From assembly GCF_000321045.1 (NCBI RefSeq), contig NZ_HE578947.1, positions 473,700-524,554 of the forward strand: DNA of 50,855 nucleotides. The letters run 5' to 3'. The notes below the pieces were generated by a model. That model ran no database searches, was not told the origin of the DNA, and worked only from the letters and a program-made list of their open reading frames with translations. This DNA comes from Phytobacter massiliensis JC163. Lineage in GTDB: Bacteria > Pseudomonadota > Gammaproteobacteria > Enterobacterales > Enterobacteriaceae. Shown one piece after another: positions 27,811 through 37,417 of this stretch (position 1 is the first letter of the stretch; each line of letters starts with the position of its first letter). The translations under genes were made by a program, and so were the position numbers.

Positions 27811-27853
27811 AATTTACGGTATAGTAATTTTTAATTTACAGTGACCGTAAATT
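27811..27853. promoter_or_regulatory. Repeated and inverted AATTTACxGT sites before the MHS transporter
   Basis: AATTTACGGT at 27811, AATTTACAGT at 27833 and the inverted copy ACCGTAAATT at 27844-27853 lie 35 bases before the transporter gene. The two direct copies are 22 bases apart, about two helical turns, and the last two form a 21-base palindrome. This looks like a binding array for an unknown regulator; no regulator gene is adjacent. Confidence 0.55.
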
Positions 27854-27887
27854 TTTTATTAACACACCTCTTTACAAGTGGCCCGCT

Positions 27888-29198
27888 ATGTCAAAACACA
27901 ATCGTCCTCTCAATAGCCAGGATTATAAGACGCTCACCCTTGCCGCTTTAGGCGGCGCGCTCGAATTCTACGATTTCATCATCTTTGTTTTTTTCGCAGC
28001 GGTCGTGGGTGAGCTCTTCTTTCCTGCCGATATTCCCGAATGGCTGCGCCAGGTTCAGACCTTCGGCATTTTTGCCGCTGGCTATCTGGCGCGTCCGTTG
28101 GGCGGTATTGTCATGGCGCACTTTGGCGATCTGGTGGGTCGCAAAAAAATGTTTACCCTGAGCATCCTGCTAATGGCGGTGCCAACGCTGGCAATTGGCT
28201 TACTGCCAACCTATGCCTCAATGGGGATTGTCGCGCCGCTGCTGCTGCTGTTGATGCGCGTCTTGCAGGGCGCGGCTATCGGCGGAGAAGTGCCGGGGGC
28301 GTGGGTGTTCGTTGCTGAGCATGTTCCGGCGCGGCGCATCGGTATTGCCTGCGGCACACTGACTGCGGGCCTGACCGTCGGCATTTTGCTCGGCTCTATC
28401 GTGGCGACCCTTATCAACACCAGCATGACGCAGCAGGCAATCCACGACGGCGGCTGGCGTATTCCTTTCCTGCTGGGCGGCGCTTTCGGCCTGGTCGCCA
28501 TGTATTTACGCCGCTGGCTGCAGGAGACGCCTATTTTCCTGGAGATGCAGCAGCGTAAAGCGCTGGCGAAAGAGCTGCCGGTGAAAGCGGTGGTGTTAAA
28601 ACACAAAAAGGCGGTGGTTATCTCTATGCTGCTCACCTGGCTGCTTTCCGCCGGGATTGTGGTGGTCATTTTGATGTCGCCGGTCTGGCTGCAGAAACAG
28701 TATGGTTTTGCGCCCGCGCTGACCTTACAGGCGAATAGCGTTGCCACCGTAATGCTGTGCCTGGGCTGCCTGGTCGCCGGGCTGGTGGTGGATAAAGTCG
28801 GCGCCAGCAAAACGTTCATTGTCGGCAGTATCCTGCTCGCCTGTTCAAGCTGGTTTTTCTATCATCTGTCAGGCAGCCACCCGGAACATCTGTTTACCCT
28901 GTACGGGCTGGTGGGCTTCTGCGTTGGCGTGGTGGGCGCGGTGCCTTATGTCATGGTTCGTGCGTTCCCGGCAGAGGTACGTTTTACCGGTATCTCCTTC
29001 TCCTACAATGTCTCCTACGCCATTTTTGGCGGCCTGACGCCAATCGCCGTTACGATGCTGATGGGCGTGTCGCCGATGGCCCCCGCCTGGTACGTGCTGG
29101 CGCTCTCCCTGATTGGCCTGGCGCTTGGGCTCTGGCTTCGACAGGACCTGACGGCTCAGGAGAGCCCGGCGCTGGCCGAATCCGCCCGTCAGGTTTAG
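27888..29198 (+). CDS. MFS transporter, metabolite:H+ symporter (MHS) family
   Basis: A 436-residue major-facilitator protein with 12 predicted membrane segments. The start AALGGALEFYDFIIFVFFAAV and the loop motif FGDLVGRKKMF are typical of the MHS branch that includes ProP, ShiA, KgtP and YdfJ. RVLQGAAIGGEVPGAWVFVAEH fits the same branch. The substrate is likely an organic acid or osmolyte but cannot be read here. It sits where E. coli has yaaW-yaaI, after a repeated operator-like array, and faces the ClC gene with 9 bases between their stops. Confidence 0.88.
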   Translation: MSKHNRPLNSQDYKTLTLAALGGALEFYDFIIFVFFAAVVGELFFPADIPEWLRQVQTFGIFAAGYLARPLGGIVMAHFGDLVGRKKMFTLSILLMAVPTLAIGLLPTYASMGIVAPLLLLLMRVLQGAAIGGEVPGAWVFVAEHVPARRIGIACGTLTAGLTVGILLGSIVATLINTSMTQQAIHDGGWRIPFLLGGAFGLVAMYLRRWLQETPIFLEMQQRKALAKELPVKAVVLKHKKAVVISMLLTWLLSAGIVVVILMSPVWLQKQYGFAPALTLQANSVATVMLCLGCLVAGLVVDKVGASKTFIVGSILLACSSWFFYHLSGSHPEHLFTLYGLVGFCVGVVGAVPYVMVRAFPAEVRFTGISFSYNVSYAIFGGLTPIAVTMLMGVSPMAPAWYVLALSLIGLALGLWLRQDLTAQESPALAESARQV

Positions 29199-29207
29199 CG
29201 CGGGCGT

Positions 29208-30467
29208 TCAACGACGGTGACGGGACTCCAGTCCCCGGCAGGTTGCGTAGGCACCTGCCACCGCCAGCGCTACGGGCACCAGAAACGAGTGGTCCATGCG
29301 GGTGGACTCCATCACTAACGCGATGGCCGTAACGGGCATATGCGTCGAGGCGGCAAGGAAACTGGTTGCCCCCAGCAGGGCGAAACTCTCCACATCGCCG
29401 CCAGGAAAAAAGCCGCCAGCCACAAGGTAAAGCAGCGTACCCAGCAGCCCGCCGACGGCCAGCCCCGGCGTTAACAATCCGCCCGCCGCGCCGCCGCGGA
29501 TCACGGCGCAAATAATCACCACTTTGAGAACAAGCAGCGTCGCCGCCAGCGCAGCGGTGAGGCTGCCATCCAGAGAGAGCTGCGCTGCGCCTTTACCGTT
29601 GCCCGGCAGCTGGGGGAACCACATGGCGCAAACAGCCAGCAGAGTAAAAGCCAGCAGGCTGAACACCGGCATTTGCCAGTCGGTGCGCACGCGATTACGG
29701 GCGGATTGCGTCATTCGCCGAAACAGCCAGGCGCACACGCCAATCAGCGGGCCTGAAAGCAGCGCCCAATAGACTAGCGAACCTGCGGCGAACTCGGCGG
29801 TAAAATGGTACTGATGCTCATCGCCTAAACCCAGCGAGGCGACCCAGGCGGCCAGCGCCGAGGTTGCCAGCGCGGCGATTGCCGCATCCCAGCTCACGCT
29901 CACCAGCAGGACTTCGAGGGTAAAAATAGCGCCTGCCAGAGGCACGTTATAGACCGCTGCTAGGCCCGCTCCCGCGCCGCAGGCAATCATCAACCGGCAA
30001 TCCTCTGGGGTCAGCCGTAAACGGCGGGCAATCCTGCCGGCAAAAAGCGCGCCCGCCTCCCTGGGGGCCACTTCGCGCCCAAGCGGCGATCCCAGCGCCA
30101 CGGTAACGATCTGCAAAATGATATGAATCAGCGTCGTCAATAGCGGCATCGGTTTATCCGGCGAGGCGACCGCCGCGGCGATAGTCACGCGTTTCCTGCC
30201 ATAGCGAGCCAGCAGCCACCAGCCAACGCCTGCGATAACGCCGGCGGCCATCAGCACGATAAAGCGCCGCTGCGCGCTGGCGTCCGTCACCCCCTCTAAA
30301 AAGGTCTGGGGGCTAATTAGCCTGTGCTGGCTGTAGCCGTAGGCGAGATGCTGAATCTCATGCATCAGCATGGCGAGCAGCATTCCCCCCAGCCCGGAGA
30401 GTATGCCGGTGAGGAAAAGCGCCGCCCAGCGCTGTAGCCAATAGATTTTACGGGTATGAAAAATCAT
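29208..30467 (-). CDS. ClC-family chloride channel/transporter
   Basis: A 419-residue ClC-family membrane protein, divergent from both ClcA and ClcB of E. coli. Recognisable motifs are GSPLGREVAPREAGAL (the GRE carries the gating glutamate), GAGAGLAAVYNVPLAGAIFTLE and GGAAGGLLTPGLAVGG (corresponding to GxFxP). It likely exchanges chloride or another anion for protons, or passes anions. No CBS domain follows. Transcribed away from satP with a 110-base gap. Confidence 0.88.
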   Translation of the reverse strand: MIFHTRKIYWLQRWAALFLTGILSGLGGMLLAMLMHEIQHLAYGYSQHRLISPQTFLEGVTDASAQRRFIVLMAAGVIAGVGWWLLARYGRKRVTIAAAVASPDKPMPLLTTLIHIILQIVTVALGSPLGREVAPREAGALFAGRIARRLRLTPEDCRLMIACGAGAGLAAVYNVPLAGAIFTLEVLLVSVSWDAAIAALATSALAAWVASLGLGDEHQYHFTAEFAAGSLVYWALLSGPLIGVCAWLFRRMTQSARNRVRTDWQMPVFSLLAFTLLAVCAMWFPQLPGNGKGAAQLSLDGSLTAALAATLLVLKVVIICAVIRGGAAGGLLTPGLAVGGLLGTLLYLVAGGFFPGGDVESFALLGATSFLAASTHMPVTAIALVMESTRMDHSFLVPVALAVAGAYATCRGLESRHRR

Positions 30468-30577
30468 CGTGGTTAAAGAAAAGGCAGTTAAGGAGGCGAT
30501 ATTATGCCGGGGAATACATCAGAAAATGCGCCCTTAAGAGCGGTGCAACGTGCCTGACTGGCAGGCACGAGGAGAAA

Positions 30578-31144
30578 TCAGTGTTTTTCGCCAATCGGCA
30601 GAACGGTGCGGCCATACTGTTCGTTCAGTACTTCGCCCATCGCCGTGTAGATAGCGCTGGCGCCGCAGATAATGCCCACCCAGCCGGCAATATGAATAAT
30701 GCTTTCGCTTTCTACGATATTGCCTACTGCCAGCAGGGCGAACAGCACGGTCAGGCTCAGGAACACGAACTGCAACATACGCGCGCCTTGCAGGGTGCCA
30801 AAGAACATAAACAGCGTGAATACGCCCCACAGCCCCAGATACACGCCCAGGAAGTGGCCATTCGCTGCGTCGGCAAGGCCCATTTTCGGCATCACCAGAA
30901 TCGCTACCAGCGTCAGCCAGAAAGAACCGTAAGACGTGAAGGCGGTTAAACCGAAGGTGTTGCCTTTCTTATATTCCAGCAGACCCGCGAAAATCTGCGC
31001 GATACCGCCATAAAAAATACCCATTGCCAGAATAACGCTATCCAGCGCGAAAAAACCGCTATTGTGCAGGTTCAGCAGAATGGTGGTCATACCGAAACCC
31101 ATCAGGCCCAGCGGAGCCGGATTAGCCAACTTAGTGTTGCCCAT
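30578..31144 (-). CDS. satP: Acetate/succinate:H+ symporter SatP (YaaH)
   Basis: A 188-residue member of the AceTr (GPR1/FUN34/YaaH) family with six membrane helices. The family motif [11 protein letters not shown] is at residues 8-18, followed by [29 protein letters not shown]. It imports acetate and succinate. Same length as E. coli SatP, at the usual place before dnaK but divergent from it. Confidence 0.96.
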   Translation of the reverse strand: MGNTKLANPAPLGLMGFGMTTILLNLHNSGFFALDSVILAMGIFYGGIAQIFAGLLEYKKGNTFGLTAFTSYGSFWLTLVAILVMPKMGLADAANGHFLGVYLGLWGVFTLFMFFGTLQGARMLQFVFLSLTVLFALLAVGNIVESESIIHIAGWVGIICGASAIYTAMGEVLNEQYGRTVLPIGEKH

Positions 31145-31289
31145 AATTCCTCAAAAAAATCATCAAAAAAGGTGAAAAAAGGGTTTCCCGCGCCAACTCT
31201 CCCGGGCGGGGCGCGGCATCATAAATAGCGCCATTTAACGTGTCTATGATCTGAACAGGGGGAAATTACAATTTTTTTTATGCCTTCCC

Positions 31290-31317
31290 CTTGATGAGCT
31301 TCGTTGCGACCCCATCT
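31290..31317 (+). promoter_or_regulatory. Sigma-32 heat-shock promoter of dnaK
   Basis: CTTGATG at 31290-31296 and CCCCATCT at 31310-31317 with 13 bases between match the sigma-32 consensus CTTGAA-N13-15-CCCCAT-T and the E. coli dnaK P1 promoter. They lie 123 bases before the dnaK ATG. Confidence 0.9.
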
Positions 31318-31439
31318 TGTAGACAACCGCAATGTGTGGACCTGAAAAAAAACAGACAAGGGCAGTTGAAACCGCACGTTTCGCCCTTATTACAGGTTCA
31401 CAACCACATGTTGACCGAATTTTTAGTGGAGACGTTTAG

Positions 31440-33356
31440 ATGGGTAAAATTATTGGTATCGACCTGGGTACTACCAACTCTTGTGTAGCGATCATGGACG
31501 GCACGACTGCGCGCGTGCTGGAAAATGCTGAAGGCGACCGCACCACACCTTCAATCATTGCCTATACCCAGGATGGTGAAACTCTGGTTGGTCAGCCGGC
31601 TAAACGTCAGGCAGTGACAAACCCGCAAAACACCCTGTTTGCGATCAAACGCCTGATTGGCCGCCGCTTCCAGGACGAAGAAGTTCAGCGTGATGTTTCT
31701 ATCATGCCTTACAAAATCATCGGCGCTGACAACGGCGACGCATGGCTGGATGTAAAAGGCCAGAAAATGGCCCCGCCGCAGATTTCTGCCGAAGTACTGA
31801 AAAAAATGAAGAAAACGGCGGAAGATTACCTGGGCGAGCCGGTAACCGAAGCGGTTATCACCGTTCCGGCCTACTTTAACGATGCGCAGCGTCAGGCAAC
31901 CAAAGATGCTGGCCGTATCGCTGGTCTGGAAGTAAAACGTATCATCAACGAACCGACCGCAGCCGCACTGGCTTACGGCCTGGATAAAGAGACCGGTAAC
32001 CGTACCATCGCGGTCTACGACCTGGGCGGCGGTACTTTCGATATCTCTATTATCGAAATCGACGAAGTTGACGGCGAAAAAACCTTTGAAGTTCTGGCGA
32101 CCAACGGTGATACCCACCTGGGCGGCGAAGACTTCGATACCCGTTTGATCAACTACCTCGTTGACGAATTTAAGAAAGACCAGGGCATTGACCTGCGCAA
32201 CGACCCGCTGGCGATGCAGCGTCTGAAAGAAGCGGCTGAAAAAGCGAAAATTGAGCTCTCTTCCGCTCAGCAGACCGACGTGAACCTGCCGTACATCACC
32301 GCAGACGCTACCGGTCCGAAACACATGAACATCAAAGTGACTCGCGCGAAACTGGAAAGCCTGGTAGAAGACCTGGTGAACCGTTCCATCGAGCCGCTGA
32401 AAGTCGCTCTGCAGGACGCTGGCCTGTCTGTATCTGACGTACAGGATGTTATCCTGGTAGGGGGTCAGACCCGTATGCCGATGGTGCAGAAAAAAGTGGC
32501 GGAGTTCTTTGGTAAAGAGCCGCGTAAAGACGTTAACCCGGACGAAGCTGTGGCTATCGGCGCAGCGGTGCAGGGCGGCGTTCTGACCGGTGATGTTAAA
32601 GACGTTCTGCTGCTGGACGTTACCCCGCTGTCGCTGGGTATCGAAACCATGGGCGGCGTAATGACTCCGCTGATTACCAAGAACACCACTATCCCGACCA
32701 AGCACAGCCAGGTGTTCTCTACGGCGGAAGACAACCAGTCTGCTGTAACCATCCATGTGCTGCAGGGTGAGCGTAAACGCGCAGGCGATAACAAGTCTCT
32801 GGGTCAGTTCAACCTGGATGGTATCAACCCGGCGCCGCGTGGTATGCCGCAGATCGAAGTCACCTTTGACATCGACGCCGACGGTATTCTGCACGTTTCC
32901 GCGAAAGACAAAAACAGCGGAAAAGAGCAGAAGATCACCATTAAAGCCTCTTCCGGCCTGAACGAGGAAGAGATCCAGAAAATGGTGCGCGAAGCGGAAG
33001 CTAACGCCGAGTCTGACCGCAAGTTCGAAGAGCTGGTGCAGACCCGCAACCAGGGCGACCACCTGCTGCACAGCACCCGTAAGCAGGTTGAAGAAGCAGG
33101 CGATAAACTGCCGGCTGATGATAAAACCGCTATCGAGTCTGCGCTGAGCGCGCTGGAAACGTCCCTGAAAGGCGAAGACAAAGCGGATATCGAAGCCAAA
33201 ATGCAGGCGCTGGCGCAGGTTTCCCAGAAACTGCTGGAAATCGCACAGCAACAGCACGCACAGCAGCAGGCGGGTTCCGCTGACGCTTCTGCGAACAACG
33301 CCAAAGATGACGATGTTGTCGATGCTGAGTTCGAAGAAGTGAAAGATAAAAAATAA
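31440..33356 (+). CDS. dnaK: Molecular chaperone DnaK (Hsp70)
   Basis: A 638-residue Hsp70, virtually E. coli DnaK. The ATPase domain (about 1-385) has [26 protein letters not shown] and [10 protein letters not shown]. The linker [15 protein letters not shown] follows, then the substrate-binding domain and a C-terminal tail ending EEVKDKK. With DnaJ and GrpE it folds proteins and restrains sigma-32. Confidence 0.99.
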   Translation: MGKIIGIDLGTTNSCVAIMDGTTARVLENAEGDRTTPSIIAYTQDGETLVGQPAKRQAVTNPQNTLFAIKRLIGRRFQDEEVQRDVSIMPYKIIGADNGDAWLDVKGQKMAPPQISAEVLKKMKKTAEDYLGEPVTEAVITVPAYFNDAQRQATKDAGRIAGLEVKRIINEPTAAALAYGLDKETGNRTIAVYDLGGGTFDISIIEIDEVDGEKTFEVLATNGDTHLGGEDFDTRLINYLVDEFKKDQGIDLRNDPLAMQRLKEAAEKAKIELSSAQQTDVNLPYITADATGPKHMNIKVTRAKLESLVEDLVNRSIEPLKVALQDAGLSVSDVQDVILVGGQTRMPMVQKKVAEFFGKEPRKDVNPDEAVAIGAAVQGGVLTGDVKDVLLLDVTPLSLGIETMGGVMTPLITKNTTIPTKHSQVFSTAEDNQSAVTIHVLQGERKRAGDNKSLGQFNLDGINPAPRGMPQIEVTFDIDADGILHVSAKDKNSGKEQKITIKASSGLNEEEIQKMVREAEANAESDRKFEELVQTRNQGDHLLHSTRKQVEEAGDKLPADDKTAIESALSALETSLKGEDKADIEAKMQALAQVSQKLLEIAQQQHAQQQAGSADASANNAKDDDVVDAEFEEVKDKK

Positions 33357-33382
33357 TCGCCCTTTGAACGGGTAATTACTGG

Positions 33383-33413
33383 CACGGGCGAAGAGGTTTC
33401 CTCTCCGCCCGTG
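33383..33413 (+). other. Hairpin between dnaK and dnaJ
   Basis: CACGGGCG-A-AGAGG-TTT-CCTCT-C-CGCCCGTG folds into a long stem of 13 pairs with one mismatch. It has no U tract, so it is probably an mRNA-stabilising or attenuating structure that helps make less DnaJ than DnaK. Confidence 0.65.
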
Positions 33414-33440
33414 CTCGCATGTTAGGGGCAGATAAAAAAG

Positions 33441-34586
33441 ATGGCTAAACAAGACTATTACGAGATTTTAGGCGTTCCGAAAACAGCGGAAGAGCGTGAA
33501 ATCAAAAAGGCCTATAAGCGCCTGGCCATGAAATATCACCCGGACCGCAACCAGGGTGACAAAGAGGCCGAAGCCAAATTTAAAGAAATTAAAGAGGCCT
33601 ATGAAGTCCTGACCGACGCGCAAAAACGCGCGGCCTACGACCAGTACGGCCATGCCGCATTCGAGCAGGGCGGTATGGGCGGCGGTGGATTCGGCGGCGG
33701 CGGCTTTGGCGGCGGCGCGGATTTCAGCGATATCTTCGGCGACGTTTTCGGCGATATTTTTGGCGGCGGTCGTGGGCGTCAGCGCGCGGCGCGCGGGGCT
33801 GATTTACGCTACAACATGGAGCTGACGCTGGAAGAGGCGGTACGCGGCGTAAGCAAAGAGATCCGCATTCCTACGCTGGAAGAGTGCGACGTCTGCCACG
33901 GCAGCGGCGCGAAGGCGGGCAGCCAGCCGCAAACCTGTCCAACCTGTCACGGTTCAGGCCAGGTACAGATGCGCCAGGGCTTCTTCGCCGTACAGCAGAC
34001 CTGTCCGCACTGCCAGGGGCGCGGTACGCTAATCAAAGATCCGTGCAACAAATGCCACGGCCATGGTCGCGTTGAGAAAACCAAAACCCTGTCCGTTAAA
34101 ATCCCGGCAGGCGTTGACACCGGCGACCGTATCCGTCTGGCCGGTGAAGGCGAAGCCGGCGAGCATGGCGCGCCAGCAGGCGATCTGTACGTACAGGTGC
34201 AGGTAAAACAGCACCCGATCTTCGAACGTGAAGGCAATAACCTCTACTGTGAAGTGCCGATCAACTTCGCCATGGCGGCGCTGGGCGGCGAGATCGAAGT
34301 GCCGACGCTGGATGGCCGCGTGATGCTGAAAGTGCCAAGCGAAACGCAAACCGGCAAGCTGTTCCGTATGCGCGGCAAAGGGGTGAAATCGGTTCGCGGC
34401 GGCGCGCAGGGCGATCTGCTGTGCCGCGTGGTGGTAGAAACCCCGGTCGGTCTGAATGAGAAGCAGAAACAGCTGCTGAAAGACCTGCAGGAGAGCTTTG
34501 GCGGCCCAACGGGCGAAAACAACAGCCCGCGCTCTAAAAGCTTCTTTGACGGGGTAAAGAAGTTCTTTGATGATTTGACCCGCTAG
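33441..34586 (+). CDS. dnaJ: Co-chaperone DnaJ (Hsp40)
   Basis: A 381-residue type I Hsp40. The J domain has the HPD motif at residues 33-35; a Gly/Phe-rich region follows; the zinc domain carries four CxxCxGxG repeats ([32 protein letters not shown]); the C-terminus binds substrate. It stimulates DnaK ATPase. It is 84 bases after dnaK and followed by a terminator. Confidence 0.99.
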   Translation: MAKQDYYEILGVPKTAEEREIKKAYKRLAMKYHPDRNQGDKEAEAKFKEIKEAYEVLTDAQKRAAYDQYGHAAFEQGGMGGGGFGGGGFGGGADFSDIFGDVFGDIFGGGRGRQRAARGADLRYNMELTLEEAVRGVSKEIRIPTLEECDVCHGSGAKAGSQPQTCPTCHGSGQVQMRQGFFAVQQTCPHCQGRGTLIKDPCNKCHGHGRVEKTKTLSVKIPAGVDTGDRIRLAGEGEAGEHGAPAGDLYVQVQVKQHPIFEREGNNLYCEVPINFAMAALGGEIEVPTLDGRVMLKVPSETQTGKLFRMRGKGVKSVRGGAQGDLLCRVVVETPVGLNEKQKQLLKDLQESFGGPTGENNSPRSKSFFDGVKKFFDDLTR

Positions 34587-34600
34587 GTCATCTCCCCGAA

Positions 34601-34626
34601 AGGGCTGCTGCGGCAGCCCTTTTTTA
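34601..34626 (+). terminator. Terminator of dnaKJ
   Basis: AGGGCTGC-TGCG-GCAGCCCT followed by six T, 15 bases after the dnaJ stop. Confidence 0.93.
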
Positions 34627-34839
34627 TTGCTGCTGTTTAACCTGTCAGAAATTTCACATGCGCTGGCGCTGCGTGTGAATAAACTAAAGCACATTCTTAT
34701 ATTTCACTTCTTTTTGTACCAGCGACAAAAACCATTACCAAAACATAATTGCCACGGCTGTATTTATATTCAAAGAGTAACGGCGGGTAAAACCACATGT
34801 TCTGACACACGGCTCAGGCAGGCCGTCTGACCCCGCTAT

Positions 34840-34857
34840 TGTGATATCTCTATCACA
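34840..34857. promoter_or_regulatory. CRP-like palindrome with 8-base spacer before the channel-sulfatase operon
   Basis: TGTGATA-TCTC-TATCACA is a perfect inverted repeat: TGTGA and TCACA half-sites separated by 8 rather than 6 bases. CRP sites with an 8-base spacer have been proposed, but another regulator is possible. A TATAAT at 34941-34946 lacks a good -35, which would fit an activator-dependent promoter. Nothing else is seen in the gap 34627-34963. Confidence 0.5.
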
Positions 34858-34963
34858 TATAAAAATGGCTCTTTTTGTACACTGGCTTCGTTTGTTGCAC
34901 TTCGTAATGCTGCATAAAGATCAGGTATGTTCGCACGGATTATAATAATCAGGAGATTGTCAC

Positions 34964-35725
34964 GTGTTCAAAAAGGAAATTTTGCTTGCCTGTACGCTCT
35001 TATTAACTACCGCCGCAGGTAGTTTTTCTGCTCATGCTCTGGAATATAAAAATGCGTTTGGTTCAGTGAATGCCGGTTATGCCGACTGGAACAGCGGCTT
35101 TGAGAACGTCCATCGTGGTGAAGTATGGAAAGCGACTATTGATTTTGGCGTTAACTTTCGTGAAGCGGAGTTTTATTCGTTTTTTGAAAGCAATGTCTTA
35201 AATCATTCGGTTGCCGGACGAAACCACACCGTTTCCGCCATGACGCACGTTCGTCTTTTCGATTCTGATTATACGGCGTTTGGCAAAATCTATGGCCAGT
35301 GGGATAACTCGTGGAGCGATGATTTAGATATGTTCTACGGGCTGGGATACCTTGGCTGGCAGGGTCAATGGGGCTTTTTTAAACCCTATATTGGTTTACA
35401 TAATCAATCCGGCGATTATGTTTCGCAGAAATACGGGCAGACCAGCGGCTGGAACGGCTATGTGGTTGGCTGGACGGCTGCCTGGTTCTTTACGGTGGGC
35501 GGCGAGAAATTCGTCCTCTCCGACTGGCATGAATTTGAGCTTGATCGCAATGATGCCTATGCCGAACAGCAGCACGGGCATACCGGTATAAACGGCGGGT
35601 TAACCCTGGCATGGAAGTTCTATCCACGCTGGAAAGCGGCAGTGACCTGGCGTTATTTTGATAACAAACTCGGCTACGACGGTTTTGGCGATCAAATGAT
35701 TTATATGCTTGGTTATGAATTTTAA
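34964..35725 (+). CDS. Tsx/OmpK-like outer-membrane channel
   Basis: A 253-residue outer-membrane beta-barrel of the Tsx/OmpK (nucleoside-specific channel) family. The signal peptide ends near FSAHALEYKN. The rest alternates short hydrophobic and aromatic strands (for example MFYGLGYLGWQGQWGFFKPYIGL) and ends with the C-terminal Phe of a porin (MLGYEF). The GTG start at 34964 has AGGAG 9 bases before it. Its neighbour 19 bases downstream is a sulfatase with a signal peptide, so it probably admits the sulfated substrate or releases a product. The nucleoside specificity of Tsx should not be assumed. Confidence 0.85.
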   Translation: MFKKEILLACTLLLTTAAGSFSAHALEYKNAFGSVNAGYADWNSGFENVHRGEVWKATIDFGVNFREAEFYSFFESNVLNHSVAGRNHTVSAMTHVRLFDSDYTAFGKIYGQWDNSWSDDLDMFYGLGYLGWQGQWGFFKPYIGLHNQSGDYVSQKYGQTSGWNGYVVGWTAAWFFTVGGEKFVLSDWHEFELDRNDAYAEQQHGHTGINGGLTLAWKFYPRWKAAVTWRYFDNKLGYDGFGDQMIYMLGYEF

Positions 35726-35744
35726 TCTATTCAAAGGAGCTGAA

Positions 35745-37247
35745 ATGAAAAGAACAGTCGTTGCCAGCATGATTGGTCTGGCGTTCTGTGCAGGCAGCGT
35801 ATTATCTACGGCCCATGCAGAGGACACAAAGCGCCCCAATCTGGTCATTATTTTAACGGATGATTTAGGCTATGGTGATTTAGGCGCTTATGGTCATCAA
35901 ATCGTTAAAACGCCAAATATTGATAAGCTCGCCCAGGAAGGGGTTAAATTTACTGATTACTATGCCCCCGCGCCGCTCTGCTCGCCTTCCCGTGCCGGTT
36001 TGCTGACCGGGCGCATGCCTTTTCGTACCGGCATTCGTTCGTGGATTCCGGCAGGTAAAGATGTCGCCATTGGGCGTAATGAGCTTACCATCGCCAACCT
36101 GTTAAAAAATCAGGGGTACGACACGGCGTTAATGGGTAAATTGCACCTCAATGCCGGGGCGGATCGCACCGATCAGCCGCAGGCCAAAGATATCGGCTTT
36201 GACTATTCGCTGGTACACGCAGGCGGGTTTATTACTAATGAACGGCTGGCGAATGCCAAAGAGCGCCCCCGCTACGGGGCCGTCTACCCGGATGCTTTTC
36301 TTCGCAACGGTAAACCTGTCGGCGAAGCAAAATTACTCAGCGGCGAGCTGGTCAGTACCGAAGTGGTGAGCTGGCTGGATGAGCGCGAGAAGAAAAAAGA
36401 AGATAAACCCTTCTTCCTGTATGTCGCTTTCACCGAAGTGCATACCCCCGTCGCTTCGCCGAAGAAATATCTCGATATGTATTCGCAGTATATGAGCGCT
36501 TATCAGAAGCAGCACCCGGATATGTATTACGGCGACTGGGCGGATAAACCCTGGCGCGGGCCGGGTGAGTATTATGCCAATATCAGCTATATGGATGAGC
36601 AGGTCGGGAAAGTGGTCGAAAAAATCAAGGCGATGGGTGAAGAGGATAACACCATCATTATTTTTACCAGCGATAATGGCCCGGTAACGCGCGAAGCACG
36701 TAAGGTCTATGAGTTAAATATGGCCGGGGAGACCGACGGCCTGCGCGGACGTAAAGACAATTTGTGGGAGGGCGGCATTCGCGTTCCGGCAATTATTAAA
36801 TATGGCAAACATCTGCCGCAAGGGATGGTGACGGACACGCCAGCCTCCGGTCTGGACTGGATGCCGACGCTTGCGCAAATGATGAAATTCGATCTGCCCA
36901 AAGATCGGACGATTGACGGTCAATCCCTGACGCCTGTTTTCGAAAAAGCCGAGCTGAAACGGCAAAAGCCGCTGATTTTCGGTATTGATATGCCTTTCCA
37001 GGACGATCCAACCGACCTGTGGGCGATTCGTGACGGCGACTGGAAAATGATTATCGACCGGGAGGGCAAAGCGAAATATCTCTATAACCTTAAGCAGGAT
37101 CGCGCCGAAACCATGAACCAGATTGGCAAGCAGCCGGAGGTTGAAAAACGGATGTTCGCTGAATTTATGCAATATAAGCAGGATATTGATAACGACTCTT
37201 TAATGAAAGCCCGGGGCGAGAAGCCTACCCCTGTGACCTGGGGCTAA
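35745..37247 (+). CDS. Exported sulfatase (arylsulfatase family, Cys-type)
   Basis: A 500-residue type I sulfatase with a signal peptide cleaved near STAHA-EDTK (after residue 25). Metal ligands Asp39-Asp40 (ILTDDLGYGD) are followed by the formylglycine motif LCSPSRAGLLTGR, with Cys79 as the residue to be modified, and by GKLHLNAG and FTSDNGP. It should hydrolyse sulfate esters in the periplasm or outside. The ATG at 35745 follows AAAGGAG and starts the signal peptide; a more upstream in-frame start is unlikely. Cys79 must be oxidised by a maturase such as anSME; none is in the window. The substrate is unknown. Confidence 0.9.
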   Translation: MKRTVVASMIGLAFCAGSVLSTAHAEDTKRPNLVIILTDDLGYGDLGAYGHQIVKTPNIDKLAQEGVKFTDYYAPAPLCSPSRAGLLTGRMPFRTGIRSWIPAGKDVAIGRNELTIANLLKNQGYDTALMGKLHLNAGADRTDQPQAKDIGFDYSLVHAGGFITNERLANAKERPRYGAVYPDAFLRNGKPVGEAKLLSGELVSTEVVSWLDEREKKKEDKPFFLYVAFTEVHTPVASPKKYLDMYSQYMSAYQKQHPDMYYGDWADKPWRGPGEYYANISYMDEQVGKVVEKIKAMGEEDNTIIIFTSDNGPVTREARKVYELNMAGETDGLRGRKDNLWEGGIRVPAIIKYGKHLPQGMVTDTPASGLDWMPTLAQMMKFDLPKDRTIDGQSLTPVFEKAELKRQKPLIFGIDMPFQDDPTDLWAIRDGDWKMIIDREGKAKYLYNLKQDRAETMNQIGKQPEVEKRMFAEFMQYKQDIDNDSLMKARGEKPTPVTWG

Positions 37248-37292
37248 CATTTCTGTAATAAAAAAGATATTATGCCACCTGGGCTCTGCCCG

Positions 37293-37328
37293 CCTGATTC
37301 AATGCATGGCATTGAATCAGGGTTTTTT
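37293..37328 (+). terminator. Terminator of the channel-sulfatase operon
   Basis: A perfect 12-base stem (CCTGATTCAATG / CATTGAATCAGG) with a 5-base loop and a six-base T run, 45 bases after the sulfatase stop. Confidence 0.9.
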
Positions 37329-37417
37329 ATTTTTAGCGTAACGAGCACAAGATAAATACCTACTTTTCTGCAAAAGCACTCAGGATGCTGTTATACGGAT
37401 ATTAGCAGGAAGAGAAT

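Noticed and set aside
31551..33452. A 633-residue open frame antisense to dnaK
   Set aside because: Long antisense frames opposite dnaK arise from its strong codon bias; no ribosome-binding site or recognisable domain is seen.
34627..34963. A short gene (65-70 residues) between dnaJ and the Tsx-like gene
   Set aside because: The frame at 34627-34830 has no ribosome-binding site, begins in the dnaJ terminator T tract and shows no known similarity.
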